A DNA stretch of 64,000 nt from Zygaena filipendulae (Eukaryota > Arthropoda > Insecta > Lepidoptera > Zygaenidae), in assembly GCA_907165275.2 (NCBI GenBank), contig OU015659.1:11946501-12010500 (forward strand). The letters run 5' to 3'. The notes under the pieces were generated by a model that made no database searches, had not been told where the DNA came from, and was given only the letters and a program-made list of their open reading frames with translations. The position numbers and the translations under genes are program-made. Shown here in pieces: positions 32,476-42,616 of the stretch; position 1 is the first letter of the stretch; every line of letters begins with the position of its first letter.

Positions 32476-32791
32476 GTACATATTACGTTTTAAATTGTCA
32501 CAATTCCTCTATCCGTGAACCGATTACGAATCAGGGCATTTGTAAAAATCATTGTTTTGGTTTTGACTAATCTATCTTAATATTATTTCATATCTTCAAT
32601 GTACAAACTCGTATAGGTTTGTTAATAACGTATAGATGGGTATTATTAATAAGCTGACTTAATTAAGTTTTGTAGACACATTTGAGAAACTAACCTCGGG
32701 GCTTGTGGTTTTGTAAGATTTATCATTAATTTTGAACTGTATAGACTCTATCTATACTATAGAGTTTAAAGTTTCAAATTATAGCTCCACT

Positions 32792-33084
32792 ATAGCTATT
32801 CCCCGCGGTTTCAGGCGCGGCAATCGCGGAGTTCCCGCAGGAATTTCAGGATATAACTCCCCCTATTTCCTTCTGTGTCCCCCTGACAACAGTGTATGCA
32901 AAATTTCATGAAATTTTGCCAGCGCTAATTTCAGAGTTCCCGCGAGAATTCCGGGATAAAAAGTACCCTATGTCCTTCTTTGTAACCCTGACAACGTGTG
33001 TGCAAAATTTCGTGGTGATCGGTTGAGTCGTTTAGCCGTGAAAGCGTAACAAACAAACTCACTTTCGTATATATAATAGTAGAG
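32792..33084 (-). mobile_element. Helitron-like partial dimer
   Basis: The first 3' half (CCCCGCGGTTTCAGGCGCGG ... CCCTGACAACAGTGTATGCA) is followed by a second core to full 5' end (TTTCAGAGTTCCCGCGAGAA ... GTGATCGGTTGAGTCGTTTA). Confidence 0.78.
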
Positions 33085-33670
33085 ATTATATCAAAATTAA
33101 TATGCTATGGCTTTGATAAACTACGTTGGCATCTCAGGTTGGCGTAATGTAAAGATATCAATTCAATCAATTCCTTACTAAGCCACAGTGAATAAATATA
33201 GGAATTTACGGGCGATTGTAAGTTAGTATAAAAAAAATATGAAAAAAATAAACAATTTGTGTTTACTTGGTCAAATTTTTCCAAATTATTTTCCAAAAAA
33301 AAAAAAAAACAAAATATAAAATGATTTGTCAGGACAAGCGTCGCGCGTCGGCTCTATTTACTTCGTCCCAAGTTACCCTTTCATGTAAATTCGTTTAATA
33401 AATTGTGGCGTCGTGTAATAAAGTTAACTGCTGTTTTATATTAAAACGTATTCAGAGTAATTTCGTTAAAAAAAAAAAAAAACAGAGTTTAAAATGTGAA
33501 ACGTAGCGGAAATGTTTCCGAATTACGAGTGCAGAGAACGGACGTACAGTAAGCATCAAAAAATATGTAAAAAAGTTTGTCAGTCATCCAACTTTATTAC
33601 TACCGCAATAAAATTCAACGACTGTGATAACCTACATAATTCTAATGTCCAATACACCTGCCTGTACAAT
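33085..33670. other. no gene seen
   Basis: AT-rich with A-runs at 33295-33310 and 33468-33482. The A-runs might mark retroposon ends, but no body is recognised. Confidence 0.4.
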
Positions 33671-33674
33671 AGAT

Positions 33675-33921
33675 GGACGCAGATAAGCAATAACATGTTA
33701 ACCCTTAAAACTAAGTTATTGATACAGAACGACTTATTACGAGTTAGAAAACCTTTTTAATTATTATTATAATATGTTTACCTTATTACATTGTTTAAAT
33801 ATGTAACAAAATGTTGAACATAACAAAATGTTGACGCAAAATAGCGATATAATTTTAAAACACAATATACTCCAAATTTCTCAGTATGGGTTAAAACACT
33901 ATTAATTGCTTATCTATGTTC
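33675..33921 (+). mobile_element. MITE-B copy 4
   Basis: GGACGCAGATAAGCAATAAC at the left and TTGCTTATCTATGTTC at the right, with small internal insertions. Confidence 0.82.
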
Positions 33922-33934
33922 AGATAAGAGCGTG

Positions 33935-34125
33935 TTTAGATTGTATAAAACGAAGTCTCTTCCGGTGTCTGTTCGCGATAAACTCAAAGACTACTGAACG
34001 GATTTTCATGCGGTTTTCACCGTTAGATACAGGGTTTCAAGAGGAAGGTTCACACGTATATTTTATCCTGGAACTCCCACGGGAATTCCGCAATTATCGC
34101 GGGGGAAACTGGAGTACAGCTATAG
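33935..34125 (+). mobile_element. Helitron-like copy, 3' end mutated
   Basis: GATTGTATAAAACGAAGTCT, ACTACTGAACGGATTTTCAT, CGCGGGGGAAACTGGAGTAC; ends CAGCTATAGCT where CTAG is expected. Confidence 0.7.
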
Positions 34126-34434
34126 CTATGGCAGCTATGTATAGTGAAGTGAATTGTGTTTGAGATTTCGTGAACCGAGACTAACTTATCGTTTGACGAT
34201 TACGTTGATGATCCAATTTATTTATACAGCGGAAATTTGTGCTATGTACCTACCTACTGAAGTTGACATTCACTCATAATGAATTTATTATGTAGTTGTG
34301 TGCGGTATTTAACAGCAATTAAAATCTAAATACTAAAAACAAATGTTCACAAAGAATATTATATCGCGAAACGCAGAGGTTTAGTATAATAATATAGTAT
34401 ATAATATATATATACCTACCTACCTACTAATCGA

Positions 34435-34530
34435 TCCCCACGGTTTCAATCGCCTTTATTTCGGAGTTCCCGCGGGAATTCCGGGATAACCTATTCCTTT
34501 TCTGTACCGCTGAAATTGCCTTAACTCACC
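34435..34530 (-). mobile_element. Helitron-like 3'-end fragment
   Basis: GATCCCCACGGTTTCAATCG, then GTTCCCGCGGGAATTCCGGG on the plus strand. It breaks off after TCTGTACCGCTGA. Confidence 0.6.
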
Positions 34531-34614
34531 GTTTTGAATACTTTATCCATATTTATACCTAAGCTTATTGCTCTATGACTTGAGAGCGTTTATCCAGTTT
34601 TAGTTGCATTTATA

Positions 34615-34936
34615 ATAGGCTAGTTTCCTAAATTTTCTTTCTTAGTCCGTTTTGTAGATTATTAAAAAATATTGGACACGTATTTTTTTTTTATGTAACC
34701 AAAAATTAACGAAGATATATCAAGTCGAAATTTCACATGACGTCACGCCTCGCTACAGTTTGTGCGCACGTTATAGCGAGCTGTGACATCACGAGTCCCC
34801 TACCCTAAACTTGAATGCGCTTTATGCATATTTCCATTATTTTAAAAAAGCAAAAAATACGTGTCTTTTATTTTTTTATTATCTAACTGACGGACTAAAT
34901 AGAATTTTGATTTTTTTACCCAGGAAACTAGCCTAT
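34615..34936 (-). mobile_element. MITE-A subfamily 2, complete with TA flanks
   Basis: The TIR differs from the main family: ATAGGCTAGTTTCCT at the left and AGGAAACTAGCCTAT at the right, perfect over 15 bp and flanked by TA on both sides. The interior is clearly MITE-A. One TGACGTCA site is intact; the other has become TGACATCA. Confidence 0.9.
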
Positions 34937-35239
34937 TACGGGCAAAGACATTATAAGAGAATAGACGAACAATACTACTTTTACTATGCAATCCACGTCA
35001 ACCAATCTTTGCGGGGGGGAATGATCAAAATAAAAACCAATCACATCGTTGCGACTTGCGACGCAATCAAATATCAGTCACCTAAAACAATTCAAATAGC
35101 CAATCACATCGCTTTGCGTCGATTGGCATTTTGTTAGCATGAGATCATTTGACCGCTGCGTGGTTCAAGGGGAATGCTTAGCAGCCGAACGTATTGTCAA
35201 TCTATTTTCTTTCAATATCTTTGATTACGGGCTTCAGCA

Positions 35240-35470
35240 GGGCAGTTATGTAACTTTTGTTGCTATCATATGTATTTCATTTTCAATCAGAAAAACATTG
35301 GTTTTGTGATTAATTAATCATGTTTAGACAGCTATAACTTTTGTATGTTTATTTTGTTTGATTGCTCTATATTTAAGGTGTCACAACGTGCATATTGTAA
35401 TCGCAAAACCGCCATCTTTCTGATGGCAACCGCAAAATAATGGAAACAAAAGTTACGTTAATAACCCCTC
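35240..35470. mobile_element. MITE-E copy
   Basis: GGCAGTTATGTAACTTTTGT at the left and CAAAAGTTACGTTAATAACC at the right are inverted ends. The interior CACAACGTGCATATTGTAAT gives the uninterrupted form of the site occupied by the retroposon at 26951. Confidence 0.78.
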
Positions 35471-35489
35471 TGTTGCAAAAGTTGACTTA

Positions 35490-35852
35490 GGTCCGTATTC
35501 CAAAAGGTTACTCAAGTCATGAATCTAGTTTTAAAACTAATTTCAAGTAAAGCTTTAATTTTAGAACTTTACTTGAGACGCGATTCATCAATCAACAATC
35601 AGTTGAGTTATTTCCTTATTCTAGAACGACGCTTGAGTACTAATCTATACTCAAGCAAAGATTTGATCTTGTTTACGTCTGTCATGTCAAGACCACTCAA
35701 CCAATCAGAATCCAAAATCTCTACTCAAGACTAGTTTCAAGTGATTAGAACTAAAACGCATTCTATAATAAGATGAACGCTTGAGTTATGATTTGAGCTT
35801 AAAACTAATCTCAAGAGTAACGTGATCTGAGTCACCTTCTGGAATACGGACC
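35490..35852. mobile_element. Harbinger-like MITE with TTA duplication
   Basis: The TIR GGTCCGTATTCCA is mirrored by TGGAATACGGACC. Exact TTA lies on both sides (35487-35489 and 35853-35855). A 3-bp TWA duplication is typical of PIF/Harbinger. The interior repeats the word ACTCAAG and variants several times. No transposase is seen. Confidence 0.7.
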
Positions 35853-35869
35853 TTAGTCGCCCGAGTACG

Positions 35870-36570
35870 AAATAGTAGGTAATTGATTCAAGGAAGTTGC
35901 CGGCTGCCGCTCACTCTCTGCAATTTGTGTATTTGTTGCATACAATTTGCATACAGTCTGTTCTTATTAAATTTGTTTGTTTTCATAACAAATGTGAATA
36001 CCTAAAAGCGAAACGACACTGACTCACTGTCTAAACCATTGATATATTGGTCTAAACACCAAGTCTCGACACTCCGGGATGTTTTAATCTGTAACAAGTA
36101 TCCCTTTATTGTATCTTACATAATCATTCAAATAGATTTATAAAAATAAGTTGTATCTATAAGTTTTAGTAAAGCTAAGAAGTGATTTTAACTTAATTAG
36201 GTTCACTAGAACCTAATCGATTATTGTACTCGATTTTCACATTTTCAATGATATAATTTTTCATGCGGAGATAATTTAATAAAAAATTGAAATATTATGT
36301 ATTATATCTCTGAAAGCTCTCTCGAAGTCATGGCACATTGAACTAAAAAATGAAAAAAAAAAAAACAGAAGTGGCCGTTTCAAGAACAATCGCGAACACC
36401 GAATAAGTGCTCCATAAAAAAGCAACAAAATCGAATGAACGGCTTCTGTAACAGTGAATCGATTTGTCCGTGACTCGATATTGTCGGTGAGCAAGAAAAA
36501 TTGAAATGGACTGACATTTTCTATTCGGTACCTACCATTTTGATGAAGCCATAATTTTTTGTTTCTGATA
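35870..36570. other. no gene seen
   Basis: AT-rich, unassigned. An A-run at 36352-36366. Confidence 0.4.
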
Positions 36571-36955
36571 GATGTGGCTCCCGTAAATTGACGTTAGGCC
36601 AGAACTGGGTGATAGGCTAGGCTAAGTTACAACTTACTAATAGAAAAACGTAAAAAAATAATCTTTAAAATTTATAAAAATTTACTCTTGTTCTTTAACT
36701 TCTGTTACTACAAACCTTGACTTTTTTTCAATTTTCTTCTTATTGTGTAATCCTGAATAGTGTTTCTGAAAACTACTGCTAAAATTTAAGTTTTTGCCAA
36801 TGAAGTTTTCAAAATTATTGCTTTCGTCAGTTTTTAATGACTAACCTTTGTTTTAAAATAGGCATAGCAAAGATTTTTATATTTTTCTGTTAACAGCTGT
36901 TATGACTTAGCCTATCACCTGGTTCTGGCTTCACTTCGATTTACGAGACAACCTT
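36571..36955 (-). mobile_element. MITE-D copy 1
   Basis: GGCTCCCGTAAATTGACGTT, GGCCAGAACTGGGTGATAGG at the left pair with CCTATCACCTGGTTCTGGCT and TCGATTTACGAGACA at the right, an imperfect TIR of about 50 bp. The better copy is at 57986-58382 in the other orientation. Confidence 0.75.
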
Positions 36956-36959
36956 TAAA

Positions 36960-37960
36960 GGTGGCACAATGCTAAAACAGCGAATGTTAGAAATAGAGTA
37001 TTTGACAGTTTGTATATTAATATAATAATAAATTTATTAATTATGGGTATGTTTCATTTTTGCGGATAGCACTGGCCCAGTGCTCGCAAGTACCTGAACA
37101 GTATAATATCTAACTGTTTAGGAACGACTTCGCAGTATACTAAATTGACGTCATACCTTACAATGCTATCCGTAATAACGGAACATTTATAGCATATTAT
37201 TGCAAGTTGAATAATTCTTGTCTCTCTTTTATATAAGAAGCATCATCAAAGTTTAAATCAATATAAAAGCCGACAATACGCAAACAACAGGTTACGTGAC
37301 GTCATGTGACGTCACCCGCTTGTATCTGTCGTAAAAAACTTTGCCATTTACTGTAAAGGAACAAGCAGGTGACATATCTCTAGATTAAGTCGCTAAAATG
37401 CGAACTTGGTTAAGCGTTTTACTTAGGATATAAATATGTTTACTGCTAGTTTAACAACAGTTAACTTTGTCGATTGGTTGGTCAGTTGGTCGATTATTGG
37501 ACTTTAGTTGACATACTCGTATATAAATCAAACTGTTTTTATTAGACCAGGTACGCAAGGAATCGACTGAATCTGGAGAGAAGTCACCAGCTTGCTTACC
37601 AATTAATTAATAAATAAAAAAATGCAATGATACCTCCTCCTTACTAATGTTCCAAAAGTTCCAAACACTATAAAATATAAATGCGAAAGAACAAAATGCG
37701 TGCTATACTATACTATTAAGTGCAGACGCTGCCGGCCGTGAACTAACTTTGTTTGGTTTGTTAGCACAGTTTTGTGACACGTTGGTGACGTACACCGAAT
37801 TATAAGTTCCGCATAGTTTGTATCAGAGTTAGTCTTTCCTCTAAAGGCGCGTTTACATCAAGAAAAGTGTGCGTGAGGCAGGCCTATGGCCAAAACGACC
37901 ACTGTCTTATTAATAGGCTACGAGAACACTGCACCAATATCCAGCAAATTCACACGACGC
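36960..37960. other. no gene seen; paired CRE motifs
   Basis: The stretch TTACGTGACGTCATGTGACGTCACC at about 37292-37316 holds two TGACGTCA palindromes 9 nt apart, not within a recognisable MITE-A. Otherwise unassigned. Confidence 0.4.
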
Positions 37961-37963
37961 CAG

Positions 37964-38206
37964 TTTTTTTTTTTTTATGTCATAGGGTGCAAACGGGCAA
38001 GTGGTACACCTGATGGTAAGTGATCACCGCTGCACATAGACATCTGCAACACCAGAAGGCATGCAGGTGCGTTGCCGACCTGGAATGGGGATGGGAACTG
38101 GCTTTCAAGTGGAGCTGCCGGAACACACCGTTAGGTGCTTGGCGACAGATTTGCAACTTGAAGGTGGTAGCTAGCCAGCCGGGCCCTACAGAGCGCCCTA
38201 CCACCA
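37964..38206 (-). mobile_element. A-tailed SINE-like retroposon, copy R2
   Basis: Starts with a T-run (the tail), then ATGTCATAGGGTGCAAACGG, and extends further 5' than R1 to GGTGCTTGGCGACAGATTTG and CCCTACAGAGCGCCCTACCA. It is the longest copy here and the best guide to the family's length. Confidence 0.8.
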
Positions 38207-38271
38207 TGCTATGGTTTCCTCACTATGTTTTCCTTTTTTCATGTTTTCGTTTATACGCATAATTATATTCA

Positions 38272-38431
38272 ATACTTACTAATATTTATTGTAAATGCGA
38301 AAATAAGTTTATTACGCTTTCACGCCTTAACGTGTCAACTGATCACCACTAAATTTTGCATACACGCTGTCAGGGTACGGAGACGGACATAGGCTACCTA
38401 CTTTTTACCGGTGAAACCGCGAGGCACAGCT
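38272..38431 (+). mobile_element. Helitron-like copy, core deleted
   Basis: ACTTACTAATATTTATTGTA, TTTTGCATACACGCTGTCAG, then directly GGTGAAACCGCGAGGCACAG with the end CTTG for CTAG. The CCCGCGGGAATTCCG block is absent. Confidence 0.75.
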
Positions 38432-38439
38432 TGTTATTT

Positions 38440-38930
38440 CATGATTTCTTTTTAGGACACAATAAGAGTAGGTATAGTGGGTAAATAATATGCTATGTAG
38501 ACATAGCATATTATATTATTAGGCTATAAGTAAGTGCAGTGCACAAATTATCTGCAACGACCAATAGAGATTCAAAAGAAGCATAGATACAAAATAAAAT
38601 TTTCACAGTTTACACGCAAATATTCAATTATTTATGGCATATAATACTCGTAAACGTACATAATATCATACTTAATAATTTATGTACCGCTCAGTCAAAA
38701 AGTACCGGGAATTGGTCAATAAAACACAAAATGTTTAATAATCACGCAAATTTATTGTATCGCTTATAAAGTAGGCCACTTCCTAAATATAGCACTTGCC
38801 ACTTATGCCAACGTATAATACAATCATGAAAACATATTTGCATTTGAAAATATATTTCGAAAACGTATTGTCCGGAACTGACTAGCTATGATTTCTAACC
38901 GCGAATTCTCTTTTGTTTTCTGTAGACTGA
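38440..38930. other. no gene seen
   Basis: AT-rich, unassigned. A short inverted repeat, AATATGCTATGTAGACATAGCATATT, lies near 38488-38513. Confidence 0.4.
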
Positions 38931-38937
38931 AAACAAA

Positions 38938-39158
38938 GGGGCTATTACGTAACTTTTGTTTCTATCATTTTTCGGTTGCAATCAAAAACATGGCGGTTTT
39001 GCGATTTCAATATGCACGCTTTGACACCTACAATTTCTAGCAATTAACCAAAATAAACATACTTAAGAGTTGAAGCTGCTTAAACATGATAAATTAATCA
39101 CAAAATCGCTATTTTTCTGATTGAAACTGACATATGATAGCTAATTAATTACCCTGCA
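38938..39158. mobile_element. MITE-E copy, diverged
   Basis: GGGGCTATTACGTAACTTTT, ATCATTTTTCGGTTGCAATC, GCGATTTCAATATGCACG and a right end with ATGATAGCTAATTAATTACC. Confidence 0.68.
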
Positions 39159-39579
39159 GGTGTCTCGAAACGGTAATTTCAGTTATGGAAAGAAAAATTG
39201 TCGACCGAAGCTACATCAGATGAATGCAATTGTTATTCGATATATTTGTTGATTTATTGGTCAGAAGTTAGTTTATAGTAAGCAAATATACATTAAAAAT
39301 TCACCTCATCTGGATTAATGGTAAACAGACTCTGTGATTTTATTAAGTTTCTTCCTTTTTTTGCAAAATTGCGTTCGTTCAAACGTTGATTCAGAAACAG
39401 TGATGGAACCGGAAGATCGACTATACATTGATCTAAGAATAAAATTACGTTGTACCTGGATTCACAGTTCTAAATAAATGTCCTTACAAAAAGTGTCGTC
39501 TATAGATGAAATTAACTGTCAATTTTTTTCTGATTTATCGAGTATAATTGGCACATTTGCATACCACATAACGCTGTTG

Positions 39580-39584
39580 TCATA
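39580..39584. repeat. TCATA target-site duplication, left
   Basis: Matches 44151-44155 exactly. It fixes the element boundary at 39585. Confidence 0.85.
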
Positions 39585-39758
39585 ACTTGTTACTTGGGTA
39601 GCAGAGTAATATAAAAGTCAGGTGAAAAAGGTAAGATAAATATATTATAGTTTCAAAAGGAATGACATACAACAATGATCAAACAAAAGAATGTGTATAA
39701 AAATATTTAAATATCAAATTGACAGTGTTCTCAGTATAAACATAAAAGAGTTTTAACA
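39585..39758 (-). repeat. 3' LTR of the copia element
   Basis: 174 bp; in element orientation it begins TGTTAAAACTC and ends GTAACAAGT. The usual ...CA would be 3 nt earlier, but the 5-bp duplication abuts the AGT. Confidence 0.9.
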
Positions 39759-39770
39759 CCCCCCCGTAAT
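39759..39770 (-). other. polypurine tract
   Basis: In element orientation, ATTACGGGGGGG immediately precedes the 3' LTR, where plus-strand DNA synthesis would be primed. Confidence 0.8.
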
Positions 39771-39948
39771 GAGAACACCCTGTATATACACATTATAATA
39801 CAAGTAAAAAGACAGTATCAAAATTCACTATACACTTATCACTAGCACTGAAATAATAAAAACAACATCCTGTACATATAAACACATCACTAAACTATAC
39901 ACACCCTATATACATACAATATGATCTAAAGACATACAAAACCTAGAA

Positions 39949-42258
39949 CTAGCCTAAACCTAAAGAATTTGTACATTTAAAATGTTTCAGTTTCGGCAAG
40001 GGTTTTGTCAAAATGTCTGCGACCATGTCATTTGTGGGTATGTATTTGACTTGTATGTCGTGGTGTGATAGTGAGTCTCTAATGAAGTGATGTTTGATGT
40101 CAATGTGTTTAGTACGTGCGTGATAGGTGTTATTATGAGCTAGTTTGAGTGAACTTTGATTGTCGGTATGAATGATTATGGGATGAGTGACCGAGAATAC
40201 TTTACTGATGAGCGTCTTTAAATATATGGCCTCTTTACAAGCTTCAGCCAAAGCCATATATTCAGCTTCTGTTGTGGAAAGTGCAACTGTTCGCTGTTTG
40301 CGAGCTTCCCACGACACAGGTGCACCGCTCATCAGGAAGGTGAATCCAGTGAATGATCGACGGTCCACAAGATTGCTTCCATAATCGGCGTCAGCGTAAC
40401 CTACTGGGTAAGAGTGGTCACCGTGTTTGAAGTGAAGTCTGAGTTCCTTCGTACCCTTAAGGTATCTAAGGACTCGCTTAGCGGCCTTCCAGTGTACCCC
40501 CCCGTAATGTGCATTGAACTGAGATAGGTACGAGACCGTGTGGGCAATATCAGGTCTTGTACATATAGAAATGTACATTAATGAGCCGATAAGCTCCTGA
40601 TATGGGACTTCTAGATTTTCTTCTTCCTTTTCCGGAACAGTGAGTTTTAACCCAAGTTCCATTGGCGTAGTGACCGAGATCGCGTCGCTCATACCGAACT
40701 TGTCTAGTAATTTTTCGATATATTTTGTCTGATCGAGGGTTATACTGCCTTCACTTTGTACGACTCTCATACCGAGGCAGTCTTTGACAGGACCGAGATC
40801 TTTAATTGTAAACGTCTTTTTGAGTTCGCTTACAAAATTATCTTTTAAATCACTATTGGTTGTCATAAAAAAGAAATCGTCGACGAACACTGCGATAACG
40901 ATAAAATCATTAGGTCCGTCTCTTTTATAGTAAAGACAGTGTTCTGATGCGGCTTGAGTCAGCGACAGAGCAGCCATCGCTTGGCATACCTTTTTGTTCC
41001 ATTGACGCGGAGCTTGTTTAAGCCCATATAGGGATTTTTTAAGTAAGCATACTTTCCCCTTTGGATCAGTAGCAAAACCTTCTGGTTGTTCCATATAAAT
41101 TTCCTCTTCCAGGTCACCGTTTAAAAAGGCAGTTTCTACATCAAGGTGATGTACTTGTAGCCGATATTGCACAGCAAATGCAAACAAAAGCCTTACTGAA
41201 GATAGCCTAGCAACTGGTGAAAAAGTTTCACCATAGTCTACTCCAGCTATTTGGGTGAACCCTTTGGCTACTAGTCTGGCTTTGTATTTTGTAATGTTCC
41301 CACTTGTGTCCCTTTTTATTTTGTATACCCATTTACATTTTGTTGTCTTCCTGCCGGATGGTCTATCAACTAGAATCCAGGTTCCATGCTGAATCAATGA
41401 ATTGTATTCTGCTTTCATCGCTTCTAGCCACTTGTCTTTTTGCGGATGCTCTGTAACTTCTTTGTAAGTTTCTGGTTCCTGATCTGATGTCATGTAGAGA
41501 TTCTCCTGATATCTCTCAGGAGGACGCCTGTCTCGGAGAGGGTATCGTCTTTCAGTTGATGTCTCTACAATGGGTTCAGGTTCAGAAATAATTGGGGAAA
41601 CTTCATGAGTAAGAGGTTCATCCGGTATAGTCAGCTGTTCTAAAGATGGTGACATCTCGGGTTGAGTGTCTTCCCTGTCTGACTGTACTTGATGTTGTGG
41701 CTGTGAAACTGGTTCTTCATCATTTTGAATGGGTACAAAAATTACAGATGGTTGTGGTTGGGGTGACTCTTCGTTATGTGAGGAATTTGGATTAGACTCT
41801 TCATGCGTTTTATCTTCAATAAACGCTACATCTCTAGCAATAATAATCTGCCGAGGATTATTAGGGTCTATTAAGCGATAAACTTTGCTTTCTATAGAAT
41901 AGCCAACAAAGATACAAACTTTAGTTTTGGATTCCAGTTTTGAACGCTTTTCTTTGGGTACGAGGACGTGAGCTTCGCAGCCAAAGATTCGCAAGTGAGA
42001 AAGGTCGACTTTATTGCCGGTCCATACTTCTTCTGGAATCTTGTTATTTAAAGCTTGCGTGGGTGAACGATTTTTTAAATAAATTGCCGTATTTACCGCT
42101 TCTCCCCAGTACGCTAAAGGTAAATTCGAGTCTTTTAGCATAGATCTTGCTTTTTCAATGATCGTTCTATTTACACGTTCTGAAACTCCGTTTTGTTGAG
42201 GAGTGTACGGCACCGTGGTTTGGTGCACTATACCATTCTCCCTCATAAACGTTATCAT
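39949..42258 (-). CDS. copia pol: integrase C-terminus, reverse transcriptase, RNase H
   Basis: A 769-codon frame forming the 3' part of the copia polyprotein. Residues 17-28 (PYTPQQNGVSER) hold the last catalytic Glu of the integrase, E27, followed by the core end and a proline/glutamate-rich linker (about 155-245). The RT spans roughly 275-540, with HLDVETAFLNGDLEEEIYM (Asp373) and FVDD at 458-461; most copia elements have YVDD, so Phe for Tyr is unusual. RNase H follows at about 620-730, with YADADY, STTEAEYMAL (E664) and HTDNQSS (D699). The closing DILTKPLPK is typical of copia. It begins in a shifted frame relative to the preceding integrase segment, so Met1 is not a natural start. No stop interrupts it. 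Confidence 0.95.
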   Translation of the reverse strand: MITFMRENGIVHQTTVPYTPQQNGVSERVNRTIIEKARSMLKDSNLPLAYWGEAVNTAIYLKNRSPTQALNNKIPEEVWTGNKVDLSHLRIFGCEAHVLVPKEKRSKLESKTKVCIFVGYSIESKVYRLIDPNNPRQIIIARDVAFIEDKTHEESNPNSSHNEESPQPQPSVIFVPIQNDEEPVSQPQHQVQSDREDTQPEMSPSLEQLTIPDEPLTHEVSPIISEPEPIVETSTERRYPLRDRRPPERYQENLYMTSDQEPETYKEVTEHPQKDKWLEAMKAEYNSLIQHGTWILVDRPSGRKTTKCKWVYKIKRDTSGNITKYKARLVAKGFTQIAGVDYGETFSPVARLSSVRLLFAFAVQYRLQVHHLDVETAFLNGDLEEEIYMEQPEGFATDPKGKVCLLKKSLYGLKQAPRQWNKKVCQAMAALSLTQAASEHCLYYKRDGPNDFIVIAVFVDDFFFMTTNSDLKDNFVSELKKTFTIKDLGPVKDCLGMRVVQSEGSITLDQTKYIEKLLDKFGMSDAISVTTPMELGLKLTVPEKEEENLEVPYQELIGSLMYISICTRPDIAHTVSYLSQFNAHYGGVHWKAAKRVLRYLKGTKELRLHFKHGDHSYPVGYADADYGSNLVDRRSFTGFTFLMSGAPVSWEARKQRTVALSTTEAEYMALAEACKEAIYLKTLISKVFSVTHPIIIHTDNQSSLKLAHNNTYHARTKHIDIKHHFIRDSLSHHDIQVKYIPTNDMVADILTKPLPKLKHFKCTNSLGLG

Positions 42259-42616
42259 GTCCGCTATTTACATATTCCCGACCATTATCTGAACGGAGAA
42301 TTTTAATTTTTTCTCCCGTTTGATTTTCGACTAAATGCTTAAATTCGACAAACTTTGTGTAAACTTCGGCTTTTGTTTTCAAAAGATATCCAAAAGTTTT
42401 ACGAGAGTAGTCGTCGGTAAATGTTAATAAATATAGGGCTCCGCCCCACGAGTGCGTACTCATAGGTCCGCATAAGTCCGAATGAATAAGTTGTAGGACT
42501 TTACTCGATCTACTTTTTGAGCTCTTAAACGGTTTCTTTGAAAATTTACCTTGTAGACACGGAATACATGTTCCGTGGTAACTTCCAATATAGTCTAGGC
42601 CGATACATTTATTTTT
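42167..42616 (-). pseudogene. copia integrase catalytic core, isolated in its own frame
   Basis: The open frame between the two frameshifts. It holds the second half of the integrase zinc-binding region (CIPCLQGK), then SDLCGP with the first catalytic Asp (codon 42476-42478), TFTDDYSRKTFGYLLKTK, and RSDNGREY with the second Asp (codon 42287-42289). After NSG it runs into nonsense. The gag-protease frame stops at 42595-42597 and the pol frame becomes open again by 42258, so the integrase cannot be made as one chain without frameshifting. Confidence 0.88.

Noticed and set aside
40187..40384. Plus-strand frames across the copia pol region
   Set aside because: Antisense shadows of the RNase H and RT coding sequence.
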